Part shown: piece by piece, positions 8,535-16,743 of the stretch
Layout: each line of letters begins with the position of its first letter
How positions within the stretch are numbered: position 1 is the stretch's first letter
DNA from: Citrifermentans bremense
GTDB lineage: Bacteria; Desulfobacterota; Desulfuromonadia; Geobacterales; Geobacteraceae
Direction of reading: 5' to 3'
DNA length: 64,000 bases
NCBI RefSeq assembly: GCF_014218275.1
Contig: NZ_AP023213.1
Span: forward strand, 1,714,001 to 1,778,000
The notes under the pieces: model-generated
What the model was told of the DNA's origin: nothing
Database searches by the model: none
Seen by the model: only the letters and a program-made list of their open reading frames with translations
Program-made: the position numbers and the translations under genes

Positions 8535-10058
8535 TCACAGGCCGATCATCATCTGGCTCAGCTTGAAAATCCCCTTGGCGAAGGAGCCAAGCTCCGACTT
8601 GGAGATGCTCTCGAAGAGAAACTCGCTGTCTAATGGCTGCTCCGGGTCGACCACCCGCGCTATCGGCTCGAGCGCGTCGGGCCAGTCGCTTTTTTCCAGC
8701 GTAGGGTCCGCCTGATACCTGCAAAGGCGTGCCTCGTGGTCGTCGGCCAGACATTCCAGGTGGCGGGTCAGGTTCTCGACGTTCTCGAACTTTTCCTCTT
8801 CCTCTAAGCCGTAGAGCCCCGCGTGCTCCGCCAAAAGGGAGGCGCGCAGCCGCCTGATCGCCGGGACCAGCGGGTCTTCCGGACCTGATGCTTCCCAGCT
8901 CACGTTCAGCTCCGTGTCGAGACCCATGCTCCTGTTGGTGGCGTTGGCCGAGCCTATGGTGAGAAAACGGTCGTCGATCGCCAGAAGCTTCGAGTGGATG
9001 AAGGTCATCTTCCGGTTGCCGTGGTCCATCTCGGCCGAAGAGTAGACGCTCAGCAGGTGCCCGGTCTTCTCGGCCACCTGCTGCAGCGAACGGATCATCT
9101 TCATCTGGGGGAGCCCGAGGAACAGCTCCTCGGTCAGCGGCAGGCGGTCCGGTAGCATCATGACGATCTGGAGCCGGGGGCGGTCGGGGAGCGTCATGCG
9201 CGCGACCAGGGTCCAGTAGATCGCCTGGGAGCTGAAATACTGGTTCTCCAGGTAGACCAGGTGCTCGGCCGACATGATGGCGTCCACGAACAGGCGGCGG
9301 ATCTCACCCACCTTGCGCTGTGTGGTCTGGGGCGCCGGGGCCACGGTGAGGCTCAGTGCGACTTCCCCCGCGGGGAGGGGCAAGGCGTTTGCCGGGAACT
9401 GCGGGGTCAGGGCGCCCGCCTGCGGCAGATTCAGCGGCGCGCCGCCGGAATCGATCCAGCGCTGCTGGAACAGTTCGAGCAGCACGCCGACCACCTCGCC
9501 GGTGTGATAAGTCTGGATGTCGTGGTAGGAGCCGTAACGGGTGCCGTCGACGTCGGCACGCAGCGGGTTGTCCCGTATGTGGCGCCGGTCGTCCCAGCGC
9601 GAGGAGCAGATATCCATCCCCCCTACGTAGGCGACGACGCCATCGGCCACGACGAACTTCTGGTGGTGCGTTGCTCCGTAGGCGTGCACGCTGTCGAAGC
9701 GGAAGTGGATGCGCTCGTTGCCGGACCAGTTGAAGATGATGTTCTGGAACCATTCTCTTTCCAGGGAGAAGACGGCGCTGAAGTCCCAGGCGAGGATATA
9801 GACCTGCAGCGACGGGTTCGCCTGGCAAAGGGCGTTCAGAAACTGCAGGAAGCGCACCTCCCCGGCTGCTTTCTCCTCCTCGCCGCGAAGAAGCTTCACC
9901 TCGGAGTCGAACTGCCATCCGGCGAGTAGCAGGTAGCTCCGGGCGGCAAGGGCCGTGTGGTAGAAGGCGCGATAGTAATCGCAGGCATCGACCAGCACCG
10001 CGTTGCTGTCGGCCTCATAGATCCCCATGCAGTTAAGGCCCGGCTTCAGGACGCTCAT
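8535..10058 (-). CDS. Phospholipase D / cardiolipin-synthase-like protein
   Basis: Phosphodiesterase of the PLD superfamily, 507 residues, with both HKD motifs: HHQKFVVADGVVAYVGG (about residue 131) and IHSKLLAIDDRFLTIGSAN (about residue 356). Each has H-x-K-x4-D and the trailing G-G/S-x-N, so the enzyme should be active. It probably hydrolyses or transfers phosphatidyl groups. There is no clear N-terminal membrane helix, unlike ClsA. The start overlaps the stop of the EEP-family gene by four bases, and a VTT-domain membrane protein gene is divergent next door. PLD, EEP and VTT proteins recur together, which points to phospholipid turnover. Confidence 0.88.
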   Translation of the reverse strand: MSVLKPGLNCMGIYEADSNAVLVDACDYYRAFYHTALAARSYLLLAGWQFDSEVKLLRGEEEKAAGEVRFLQFLNALCQANPSLQVYILAWDFSAVFSLEREWFQNIIFNWSGNERIHFRFDSVHAYGATHHQKFVVADGVVAYVGGMDICSSRWDDRRHIRDNPLRADVDGTRYGSYHDIQTYHTGEVVGVLLELFQQRWIDSGGAPLNLPQAGALTPQFPANALPLPAGEVALSLTVAPAPQTTQRKVGEIRRLFVDAIMSAEHLVYLENQYFSSQAIYWTLVARMTLPDRPRLQIVMMLPDRLPLTEELFLGLPQMKMIRSLQQVAEKTGHLLSVYSSAEMDHGNRKMTFIHSKLLAIDDRFLTIGSANATNRSMGLDTELNVSWEASGPEDPLVPAIRRLRASLLAEHAGLYGLEEEEKFENVENLTRHLECLADDHEARLCRYQADPTLEKSDWPDALEPIARVVDPEQPLDSEFLFESISKSELGSFAKGIFKLSQMMIGL

Positions 10059-10795
10059 GGCAGCTCCAGCGTGACGATCAGCGGCAGGTGATCCGAGGCC
10101 ACCCTGGTAAGCGGGGTCCTCGGCACGCTGACGCTGCGAACCTTGAGGTTGTGGGTGACGAACAGGTGGTCGATGCGCATGAAGGGGAGCTGGGTGGGCC
10201 AGGTTCCCCTGGGGAGGCGTCCCTTCACCTTGTGCTGCACGTCATGCAACTGCCTGGTGAGGATCCGGTACACCGACGACCCGAAGAGGGCGTTGAAATC
10301 CCCGCAAAGAACGGCCGGCGCCTCGCACTCCGGATGCCCGAGCCACTCCGGTCCCGTGATGGCCCTGGCCTGGCGTACCCGCTCGCCGCGGTTCAGCCCG
10401 AAATGCGTCGCCAGCACCTGTACCTTCACGCCGTGCAGCATCACCTGGGCCCAGAGCGCCCCCCTGCGCTCGAAGGAGGGATGCAGCGGCTCTGTTGGAA
10501 CCGCCCCGGCCTTGATCAGCTGCACCGGGGAGCGGCTCAGGATGGCGTTGCCGTACCCCCCCTCTTTCAGATGGATGGAGGAATGGAAATGGAACGACAT
10601 TTCAAGGGTCATGGCTATCAGGTGCGCCTGGTCGATCATCTCGGTGCGAGGGAGCCCCGCGTCGAGCTCCTGCAACGCCACGATGTCGGGGTTGCACCGG
10701 TCGATCACCTCGGCGATTCTGAGCGGGGAGAGCTGGCGGTCCGTGCCGATACAACTGTGGACGTTGTAGGTCATTACGGAAAAGGTACGTGACAT
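10055..10795 (-). CDS. Endonuclease/exonuclease/phosphatase-family hydrolase
   Basis: Metal-dependent phosphodiesterase of the EEP (DNase I / sphingomyelinase) fold, 246 residues. Motifs in order: MTYNVHSC (metal Asn), DIVALQELD (metal Glu), LATHFGLNRGERVRQA (His), LCGDFNAL (Asp/Asn) and ASDHLPL near the C terminus (Asp-His). All catalytic positions are present. No signal peptide. It is translationally coupled to the downstream PLD gene, so the substrate is more likely a phospholipid headgroup or related phosphodiester than DNA; this is inferred from context. Confidence 0.88.
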   Translation of the reverse strand: MSRTFSVMTYNVHSCIGTDRQLSPLRIAEVIDRCNPDIVALQELDAGLPRTEMIDQAHLIAMTLEMSFHFHSSIHLKEGGYGNAILSRSPVQLIKAGAVPTEPLHPSFERRGALWAQVMLHGVKVQVLATHFGLNRGERVRQARAITGPEWLGHPECEAPAVLCGDFNALFGSSVYRILTRQLHDVQHKVKGRLPRGTWPTQLPFMRIDHLFVTHNLKVRSVSVPRTPLTRVASDHLPLIVTLELP

Positions 10796-10956
10796 GGGTG
10801 GGGCTCCCGTCGCCAGACCCCGCTCGGCCGCCGCATTCTTGCAGGAGAGCGCAAATTATATAGTATTAAAAAACTTTTATAGAGTACCCAGCGCGAAAGG
10901 GATGTCAACGGCGTAGCGGGCGGGCGGAATGGGCGGAAAAGGAGGTAAGGGCGGCG

Positions 10957-11649
10957 ATGAGAAGAAGGCGGCTGGCGATGAAGGTGCTTGTCCTGGTGCT
11001 GATACTTGGGGTTGTGACCGCCACGAGCCTTTTCCTGGAGGACGACGCGTTCAGCGTGCGGCATGCGGGCGAGCACAGGGATTACCTGCTGCAGATGGCG
11101 CACCGGCACTACCTGAAGGCGGCGCTCCTCTTCGCGGCCCTTTTCTTCATGACCGCGTTCTTTCTCCCCGGGGCGCTCGCGCTCACCATCGCGGGGGGGA
11201 TGCTGTTCGGGGCTTTGCCCGCGACCCTTTATGTAACCGTAGCGGGAACCGCCGGCGCCATTGCCGCTTTCGAGGCGGGGCGTTTTCTATTGGGGCACTG
11301 GGTACAGCGGCACTTCGCGGAGCAGCTCTCGCGCTTCAACCGGGAGATGACCCACCATGGCCCGCACTACCTGCTGGTACTGCGGCTGCTCCCCTTGGCC
11401 CCTTTCTGTGTCATCAACTACGGCGCCGCCTTGACGAAGATTCCTCTGAAGACTTTCGCCTGGACCACGGTGGCCGGGATGCTCCCGGGATCTGCCATCT
11501 ACGCCTTCGCCGGTGCCCAACTGCGCTACGTGCACGAGGTCTCGGACCTCTGGTCCGGAAAGTCCATGCTCGCCATAGGGCTTTTGGCCATCTCGGCCCT
11601 GGTGCCGGTGCTGCTGCACCACTGGCCCCGGAGGGAAAGGGAAGGGTGA
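10957..11649 (+). CDS. TVP38/TMEM64 (VTT-domain) membrane protein
   Basis: Polytopic inner-membrane protein of the DedA / SNARE-associated superfamily, 230 residues. The central VTT block carries FFLPGALALTIAGGMLFG and a GTAGAIAAFEAGRFLLG segment, followed by LRLLPLAPFCVINYGAALTKIPLKTFAWTTVAGMLPG, with the conserved Arg and Pro residues. Members act as lipid scramblases or small-solute transporters. GGAGGT lies 11 bases before the ATG. It is divergent from the EEP-PLD pair, across a 160-base AT-rich gap that probably contains promoters for both directions. Confidence 0.88.
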   Translation: MRRRRLAMKVLVLVLILGVVTATSLFLEDDAFSVRHAGEHRDYLLQMAHRHYLKAALLFAALFFMTAFFLPGALALTIAGGMLFGALPATLYVTVAGTAGAIAAFEAGRFLLGHWVQRHFAEQLSRFNREMTHHGPHYLLVLRLLPLAPFCVINYGAALTKIPLKTFAWTTVAGMLPGSAIYAFAGAQLRYVHEVSDLWSGKSMLAIGLLAISALVPVLLHHWPRREREG

Positions 11650-11654
11650 TAAGT

Positions 11655-13130
11655 CTACTTCTGGCGCAGGTACTCGATCAGGAGCCGGACGCCGACGCCG
11701 GTCGCACCCTTGGGGGAGTAGGGGCGCGCCTTGTCGCTCCAGGCGGTGCCGGCGATGTCGAGGTGGGCCCAGCGGGTCTCCCCCACAAACTGCTTCAGGA
11801 ACCAGGCCGCCTTGATGGTCCCTCCGTCCCTGCTCCCGGAGTTCTTCAGGTCGGCGATGTCGCTCTTCATCCCCTCGCCGTACTCGTCCCAAAGCGGCAG
11901 CTGCCAAAGCCTTTCCCCGGTTTCCTCCCCTGCTTTTTTCAGGGCGTCCGCCAGGCGCTGATCGTTGCCGAGAAGTCCGCTCGCCTCGTGCCCCAAGGCG
12001 ACCACGCAGGCGCCGGTTAGGGTGGCGAGATCGATCATGGCTGCCGGCTTGAACTTCTGTGCGAAGTGCAGCGCGTCGCAGAGTATCAGCCGACCCTCCG
12101 CGTCCGTGTTGGTGATCTCGATGGTGGTCCCGGAGAGCGAGGTAAGGACGTCCCCCGGCTTGAAGGACTTGCCGTCGGGCATGTTCTCCGCCGTAGGGAC
12201 GATCCCGACGAGGTTCACCGGCAGCCGCAAAAGGGCCGCCGCTTCCAGCGTCCCGAACACTGCGGCCGCTCCCGCCATGTCGGTCTTCATCTCCTCCATC
12301 CCCGGTCCGGGCTTGATGGAGATCCCGCCCGAATCGAAGGTGATACCCTTGCCGACCAATACCACCGGGCGTCCCTTGGCCCCTTCGCCCTGGTAGCTGA
12401 CCACGATCAGGCGCGGCGGCATGGCCGCTCCCTTCCCCACCCCCAAAAGAGCGTTCATCCCGAGCGACTCCAGTTCCTCCTGCTCGTAGACCCGGCATTC
12501 CATGGCGTTTCGCGCCGCCATTTCCCGCGCGGCCTGGGCCAGGTACCCTGGCGTCACCACGTTCCCCGGATGCGACACCAGGTCGCGCGCGAGAAAGACC
12601 CCGCGGCAAAGCTTTTCCGCCTGCTCTGCCGTCGTCCTAGCCTCTGCCAATTCCTGCTCAGGGACCAGCAGGGTCATGGCATCGAAAGAGAAGCGCTCCT
12701 CCTTCTCCCTGGTCTTGTAAAGCTCGAACCTGTAGCTGCCGAGGAGGGCCCCCTCTAAGACGGCCTCCAGAGCCTTCGGGGGGCTGCAGCAAAGGTTGAG
12801 GGCCATGCTGAAGCGGGCGACGCGGGCACCCTGCAGCACCCCTACCGCACTTCCCGCTGCCCGGCGCAGCGATTCGCTGCTGATTTTCCCCTTCTTGCCG
12901 AGCCCCACCAGGAGGAGCCTTTGGGCCGGGAGCTTCCCCATGCTGTGCAAAAGCAAGGTCGCCCCGGGCTTGCCGCTGAACTCGCTGCTTTCAATAAGGG
13001 TGGTGAGATATCCGTCCAGCGCCTGGTCGCAGGCGGCGAAGAGGCCGTCACTGGCGTCTTCGAAGCAGCCGATCACCAGCGCTGCGGTAGCATGTTGCAT
13101 CGGGTCGTTGCAGGCGGTTTCTATCTTCAT
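11655..13130 (-). CDS. pepA: Leucyl aminopeptidase (M17)
   Basis: Cytosolic dinuclear-metal aminopeptidase, 491 residues, the normal length for PepA. The C-terminal catalytic domain carries LVGKGITFDSGGISIKPG (metal Lys/Asp), the M17 signature NTDAEGRLILCDAL and the later GFLGTG-region equivalent GETRWAHLDIAGTAW. The N-terminal macro-like domain is present, so a DNA-binding role known for some PepA proteins cannot be excluded. Monocistronic; it converges on the VTT gene with five bases between the stops. The start is ATG 13130; the codon context upstream is noncoding. Confidence 0.95.
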   Translation of the reverse strand: MKIETACNDPMQHATAALVIGCFEDASDGLFAACDQALDGYLTTLIESSEFSGKPGATLLLHSMGKLPAQRLLLVGLGKKGKISSESLRRAAGSAVGVLQGARVARFSMALNLCCSPPKALEAVLEGALLGSYRFELYKTREKEERFSFDAMTLLVPEQELAEARTTAEQAEKLCRGVFLARDLVSHPGNVVTPGYLAQAAREMAARNAMECRVYEQEELESLGMNALLGVGKGAAMPPRLIVVSYQGEGAKGRPVVLVGKGITFDSGGISIKPGPGMEEMKTDMAGAAAVFGTLEAAALLRLPVNLVGIVPTAENMPDGKSFKPGDVLTSLSGTTIEITNTDAEGRLILCDALHFAQKFKPAAMIDLATLTGACVVALGHEASGLLGNDQRLADALKKAGEETGERLWQLPLWDEYGEGMKSDIADLKNSGSRDGGTIKAAWFLKQFVGETRWAHLDIAGTAWSDKARPYSPKGATGVGVRLLIEYLRQK

Positions 13131-13336
13131 GGTGCCCTCGCGGTTGGAAGAGATCTGTCTGATAAGTGGGGTGCACTGCGCGAAATGTTCCGATGATTCT
13201 ATGTGAAGGCGATGCTTCAGTCAAATAAGACTAATGTAAAGGTCATAGATTCCGATATATGTCTGCGATCTACGAATCCAGGCAGTTCTGCTACAGGGTT
13301 GCGAGGCCCTGAAAGAACCCGAAAAAAGGAGAATCA

Positions 13337-15133
13337 ATGAACTATCGAGTACTGAGGAGGGGGTTGCACGGTATTTTGACAGTGGGCGCTTTGCTTGCCG
13401 CAGGTTGCGGCGGCGGGGGCGAGGCAGGGGTAGGGACCCCCTTGGGCAACAGCGTTCAGGGTGTCGTCGCCGACGGTTATCTAGAGAACGCCAGGGTGTT
13501 CCTGGATCTAAACGACGACAAGCAGTTCACCACCGGGGAGCCGACTGCGATGACCGCGGCGGACGGGAGCTACACCATTAACGGCGTGAGCGCTACGGAT
13601 CTGAGCACCCACGCCCTCGTGGTCCGCGCCGAAGCCGGCCAGACGAAAAACCACGAGGGTGCCAGCGCCACCACCCTTACCGACAGCTACGTCCTGTCCA
13701 CGCCTCCCAACGCCCCGAAGACTGCCGACGGGCAGGTGGTGATCACCCCCCTTACCACGCTGATCCACAACCAGATCGAGACCAACCCGGTGCTGGATGT
13801 GGCCGCAGCCGAGGCGGTGGTGAAAACGAACCTCGGAGTTGCCGATGCGACCAGCCTCTTCGAAGACTTCGTCCAGAAAAAAGGGGCAAGCCAGGAATAC
13901 GAGAAGGTGAGCCTGGTGGCGCAGGTGGTTGCCTCCGCGATCGGCAACAACATGTCCGCGGTCTCCGCGGCAGCGCCGACGGCTAATCTGAACGACGTCA
14001 TCAAGATGGTGGTATCCGAGGTGACCGCGAACCTTACCGCCATCTCGACCGCAGTGGACAGCGCCGCCCAAGGCGGCAACTTCGACCCGGCGACAGTCGC
14101 CACCAGCACCGTGACCATCGACACCAGCGACGCGGCAACGCTGCAGGCGAACCTCGAGCAGGCCGCGACCGCCCCGGTGGTCGGCTCCTTCCAGACCGCC
14201 CTCGGTTCCGACGGCTTCTTCTACCTCGACATGTATTACGACCTTGGGATGGTCACCTACGAATACGGCAAGGTGAAGCTCGGCGCCCAGGGAACCGACG
14301 GCTTCGCGCTCACCGAGGAGTTCTTCAACTACGACACGATCAACTCCGCCTGGGTCGCTGGAACCGAAAGCACAAACAACTATGTCCTCTCCAAGACCGG
14401 GTGGGTCCTCGAAGACGACAGCGCTGCCAAGGGAAAATTGGTCTTCAACGCAGACGGCACCGCCACCTGGACCAACGTCGACACCGGTGACAGCGAGATC
14501 ATCACCGTGAGCAAGATGGACGTGGCGGGCAAGGGGATCGCAAGTTTCGTGGCCAAGCAGAGCTCGCCCATCAAAGCGGGCGCCACCTTCCCGGCAGGGT
14601 CCGAAGCGTACAAGATGACCTTCACGCGCAAGAGCGACTACTTCTCCGTCTGGGTGGGAGGGTACCCCAACAGCATGCTGATGGACGTAGCCAAAGTCTC
14701 CGACATCCCCGCCAAGTTCCCGGCCGTCAGCGACCAGCTCAACGGCGGGCTTGGCATCGGGCGTGAGCTCTCGGTGCGCTTCTCCGGCTCCGGGACCAGC
14801 GGCACCTTGCTGTTCCTGGCGGCGGGGGCACCCCTGAGCCTGGAGGGTACCTGGAAGATAGTCGAGCCGGTCGTAGGCTACCCGGTGCTGGTGCTGGACG
14901 TGCCGCTTGCCTACCGCACCCAGTACCTGGACTACACTCCGGAAAAGATAATCTTCGCCCTGGTTAACGGCTCTATCCGTCAGGGAGAGGCGGAGTTCGC
15001 AAACGTGCCGAGGGTCGAGTCCGGCTACAACTTCAACAAGACCGCTTTCGACGCGATACTGGCGAATTTCACCCTTTCCACGGCAACCGCCGCGCCGAAG
15101 ACCGCCGCGAAGACCGTGCGCAAAAAGTACTAG
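13337..15133 (+). CDS. Large surface or periplasmic lipoprotein, unknown function
   Basis: 598-residue lipoprotein with the lipobox LLAAGC (Cys24) followed by a Gly-rich linker. Residues about 40-125 form a carboxypeptidase-regulatory-like beta domain (VVADGYLENARVFLDLNDDKQ and GSYTINGVSA), and DLNDDKQFTTGEP looks like a calcium-binding loop. A helical middle part (VLDVAAAEAVVKTNLGVAD) and a long beta-rich C terminus follow. Lipoproteins of this plan are common in Geobacter envelopes, but I cannot assign a function. The ATG has AAAGGAG at 13325-13331, a good ribosome-binding site, and a terminator follows. No lipoprotein-sorting rule for this group is known to me, so the membrane face is open. 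Confidence 0.85.
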   Translation: MNYRVLRRGLHGILTVGALLAAGCGGGGEAGVGTPLGNSVQGVVADGYLENARVFLDLNDDKQFTTGEPTAMTAADGSYTINGVSATDLSTHALVVRAEAGQTKNHEGASATTLTDSYVLSTPPNAPKTADGQVVITPLTTLIHNQIETNPVLDVAAAEAVVKTNLGVADATSLFEDFVQKKGASQEYEKVSLVAQVVASAIGNNMSAVSAAAPTANLNDVIKMVVSEVTANLTAISTAVDSAAQGGNFDPATVATSTVTIDTSDAATLQANLEQAATAPVVGSFQTALGSDGFFYLDMYYDLGMVTYEYGKVKLGAQGTDGFALTEEFFNYDTINSAWVAGTESTNNYVLSKTGWVLEDDSAAKGKLVFNADGTATWTNVDTGDSEIITVSKMDVAGKGIASFVAKQSSPIKAGATFPAGSEAYKMTFTRKSDYFSVWVGGYPNSMLMDVAKVSDIPAKFPAVSDQLNGGLGIGRELSVRFSGSGTSGTLLFLAAGAPLSLEGTWKIVEPVVGYPVLVLDVPLAYRTQYLDYTPEKIIFALVNGSIRQGEAEFANVPRVESGYNFNKTAFDAILANFTLSTATAAPKTAAKTVRKKY

Positions 15134-15150
15134 GGTTACCGCTGCAGGCA

Positions 15151-15191
15151 AAAAAAACCTCCCTGGGCCGGTGCCCGGGGAGGTTTTTTTT
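15151..15191 (+). terminator. Rho-independent terminator after the lipoprotein gene
   Basis: Long A-rich/T-rich stem AACCTCCC...GGGGAGGTT with an inner GGGC/GCCC stem and a run of eight or more Ts. The A tract on the left makes it usable from both strands. Confidence 0.9.
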
Positions 15192-15282
15192 CGTCAAAGA
15201 TGGTGCCGGGGACTCTGCCGCGGAGCGGCTGCGGGGCCCGAAGCAAAAGAAGCGGGGAGGGCGGGGCGGACGGAAGCAGGCG

Positions 15283-16635
15283 TCACTTGCACGGGTGCAG
15301 CATCTCGGCGAGCTCGAAAGCGAGCTCCACGCTCTGCTCGGCGTTAAGGCGCGGGTCGCAATTGGTCTGGTAGTTCAGGTGCAGGTGCTTGTCCAAAAGC
15401 TGGCGGCTCCCGCCGGTGCATTCGGTGACGTGGTCGCCGGTAAGCTCCAGGTGCACCCCCCCCGCGACGGTCCCCTCCGCCCTGTGTATCTGGTAGAAGT
15501 TCTTGATCTCGCGCAGGACGTCCTCGAATTTCCGCGACTTCTGGCCGTACTCGTTCTGGTAGGTGTTGCCGTGCATGGGATCGCAGCTCCAGACCACCTT
15601 GAATCCCTCCTGCTTGATCTCCCGCAAGAGCCTGGGGAGGTAGGAATCGATCTTGTCTGCGCCAAAGCGGGTGATCAGGGTGAGCCGCCCCGGCTCGTTG
15701 TCGGGGTTCAGCCGCTGCGCCAGCGCCTTCACCGTGTCGATGTCGTAGCTCGGGCCGACCTTCAGCCCCAGCGGGTTTCTCACCCCGCGCAAAAACTCGA
15801 CGTGCGCCCCCTCCAGCTGTCTCGTCCGGTCGCCGATCCAGAGCATGTGCGCGCTGCAGTCGTACCACCCGCCGCTGGTGGAATCCATCCGGGTGAGCGC
15901 CTCCTCGTAGTCGAGCAAGAGGGCCTCGTGGGAGGTGTAGAGCGTCACCTGGTTCAGCTGCGGGGTGTGCTGCGGGTCGAGCCCTATTGCGGTCATGAAG
16001 TTGATGGTCTTCCAGATCTGCCGGACCAGGTCCTCGTACTTCTGCCCCGCCGGAAGGGCGTCCAGCGAGGCGCGGTGCCAGGCCTGCACCCGCTCCAGCG
16101 AGGCGTAGCCCCCGAGGGTGAAGGAGCGGACCAGGTTGAGGGTGGCGGCGGCCCGGTAGTAACCCTCCAGCATCCGGCGTGGGTCCGGGGTTCTCGCCTC
16201 AAGGGTCGGCTCCGGGCTGTTCACCATGTCCCCGCGGTAGCTGGGAAGCTCGATCCCCTGCACCATCTCCGTGTCCGAGGAGCGGGGCTTCGCGTACTGT
16301 CCGGCGATCCTCCCTATCTTGATCACCCGCTTCTCGCCGGCGAAGGCGAGCACCACCGACATCTGCAGGATCACCTTCAGAAGCTCTCTGATGTCCGGGC
16401 CGGTGCAGCGCGAGAAATCTTCGGCGCAGTCGCCGCATTGCAGCACGAAGGCGCGCCCTTCCACCGCGTCGGCGAGCTGGGCCTTCAGCGTCTGGCACTC
16501 GCCGGCGAACACCAGCGGCGGGAGCTGGGACAGCGTCTTCTGCGTTTCCTCCAGCGCCGAGCCCGCAGGCCACACCGGTTGCTGCAAGGCGGGAAAAGAG
16601 CGCCAGCTCGATTTCGTCCATTTCTGGCTAGGCAT
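15283..16635 (-). CDS. Class II 3-deoxy-7-phosphoheptulonate (DAHP) synthase
   Basis: First enzyme of the shikimate pathway, condensing phosphoenolpyruvate with erythrose-4-phosphate. The 450-residue sequence is the plant/mycobacterial (class II) type: FVLQCGDCAEDF carries the metal Cys, then KIGRIAGQYAKPRS, HMLWIGDRTRQLEGAHVEFLRG, KVGP, and VVWSCDPMHGNT with the metal His. GGVHLELTGDHVTEC supplies the remaining ligands. Monocistronic and divergent from the C13 peptidase gene. Class II enzymes often respond to aromatic amino acids through extra N-terminal elements; regulation here is not visible. No attenuator-like leader was recognised. Confidence 0.95.
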   Translation of the reverse strand: MPSQKWTKSSWRSFPALQQPVWPAGSALEETQKTLSQLPPLVFAGECQTLKAQLADAVEGRAFVLQCGDCAEDFSRCTGPDIRELLKVILQMSVVLAFAGEKRVIKIGRIAGQYAKPRSSDTEMVQGIELPSYRGDMVNSPEPTLEARTPDPRRMLEGYYRAAATLNLVRSFTLGGYASLERVQAWHRASLDALPAGQKYEDLVRQIWKTINFMTAIGLDPQHTPQLNQVTLYTSHEALLLDYEEALTRMDSTSGGWYDCSAHMLWIGDRTRQLEGAHVEFLRGVRNPLGLKVGPSYDIDTVKALAQRLNPDNEPGRLTLITRFGADKIDSYLPRLLREIKQEGFKVVWSCDPMHGNTYQNEYGQKSRKFEDVLREIKNFYQIHRAEGTVAGGVHLELTGDHVTECTGGSRQLLDKHLHLNYQTNCDPRLNAEQSVELAFELAEMLHPCK

Positions 16636-16743
16636 GGGTTGACCTCTCTGCTACTTTAGTGTCTGCTGCGCCTGCGGCGCGGGCGCTGTCACGGCGCCTG
16701 CAATGGTAACAGGATTAGCCCCCGATTAAAAACAAAATGTTAA

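Noticed and set aside
13200-13336. c-di-GMP (GEMM) riboswitch upstream of the lipoprotein gene
   Set aside because: The conserved GEMM core sequences are not present in this leader.
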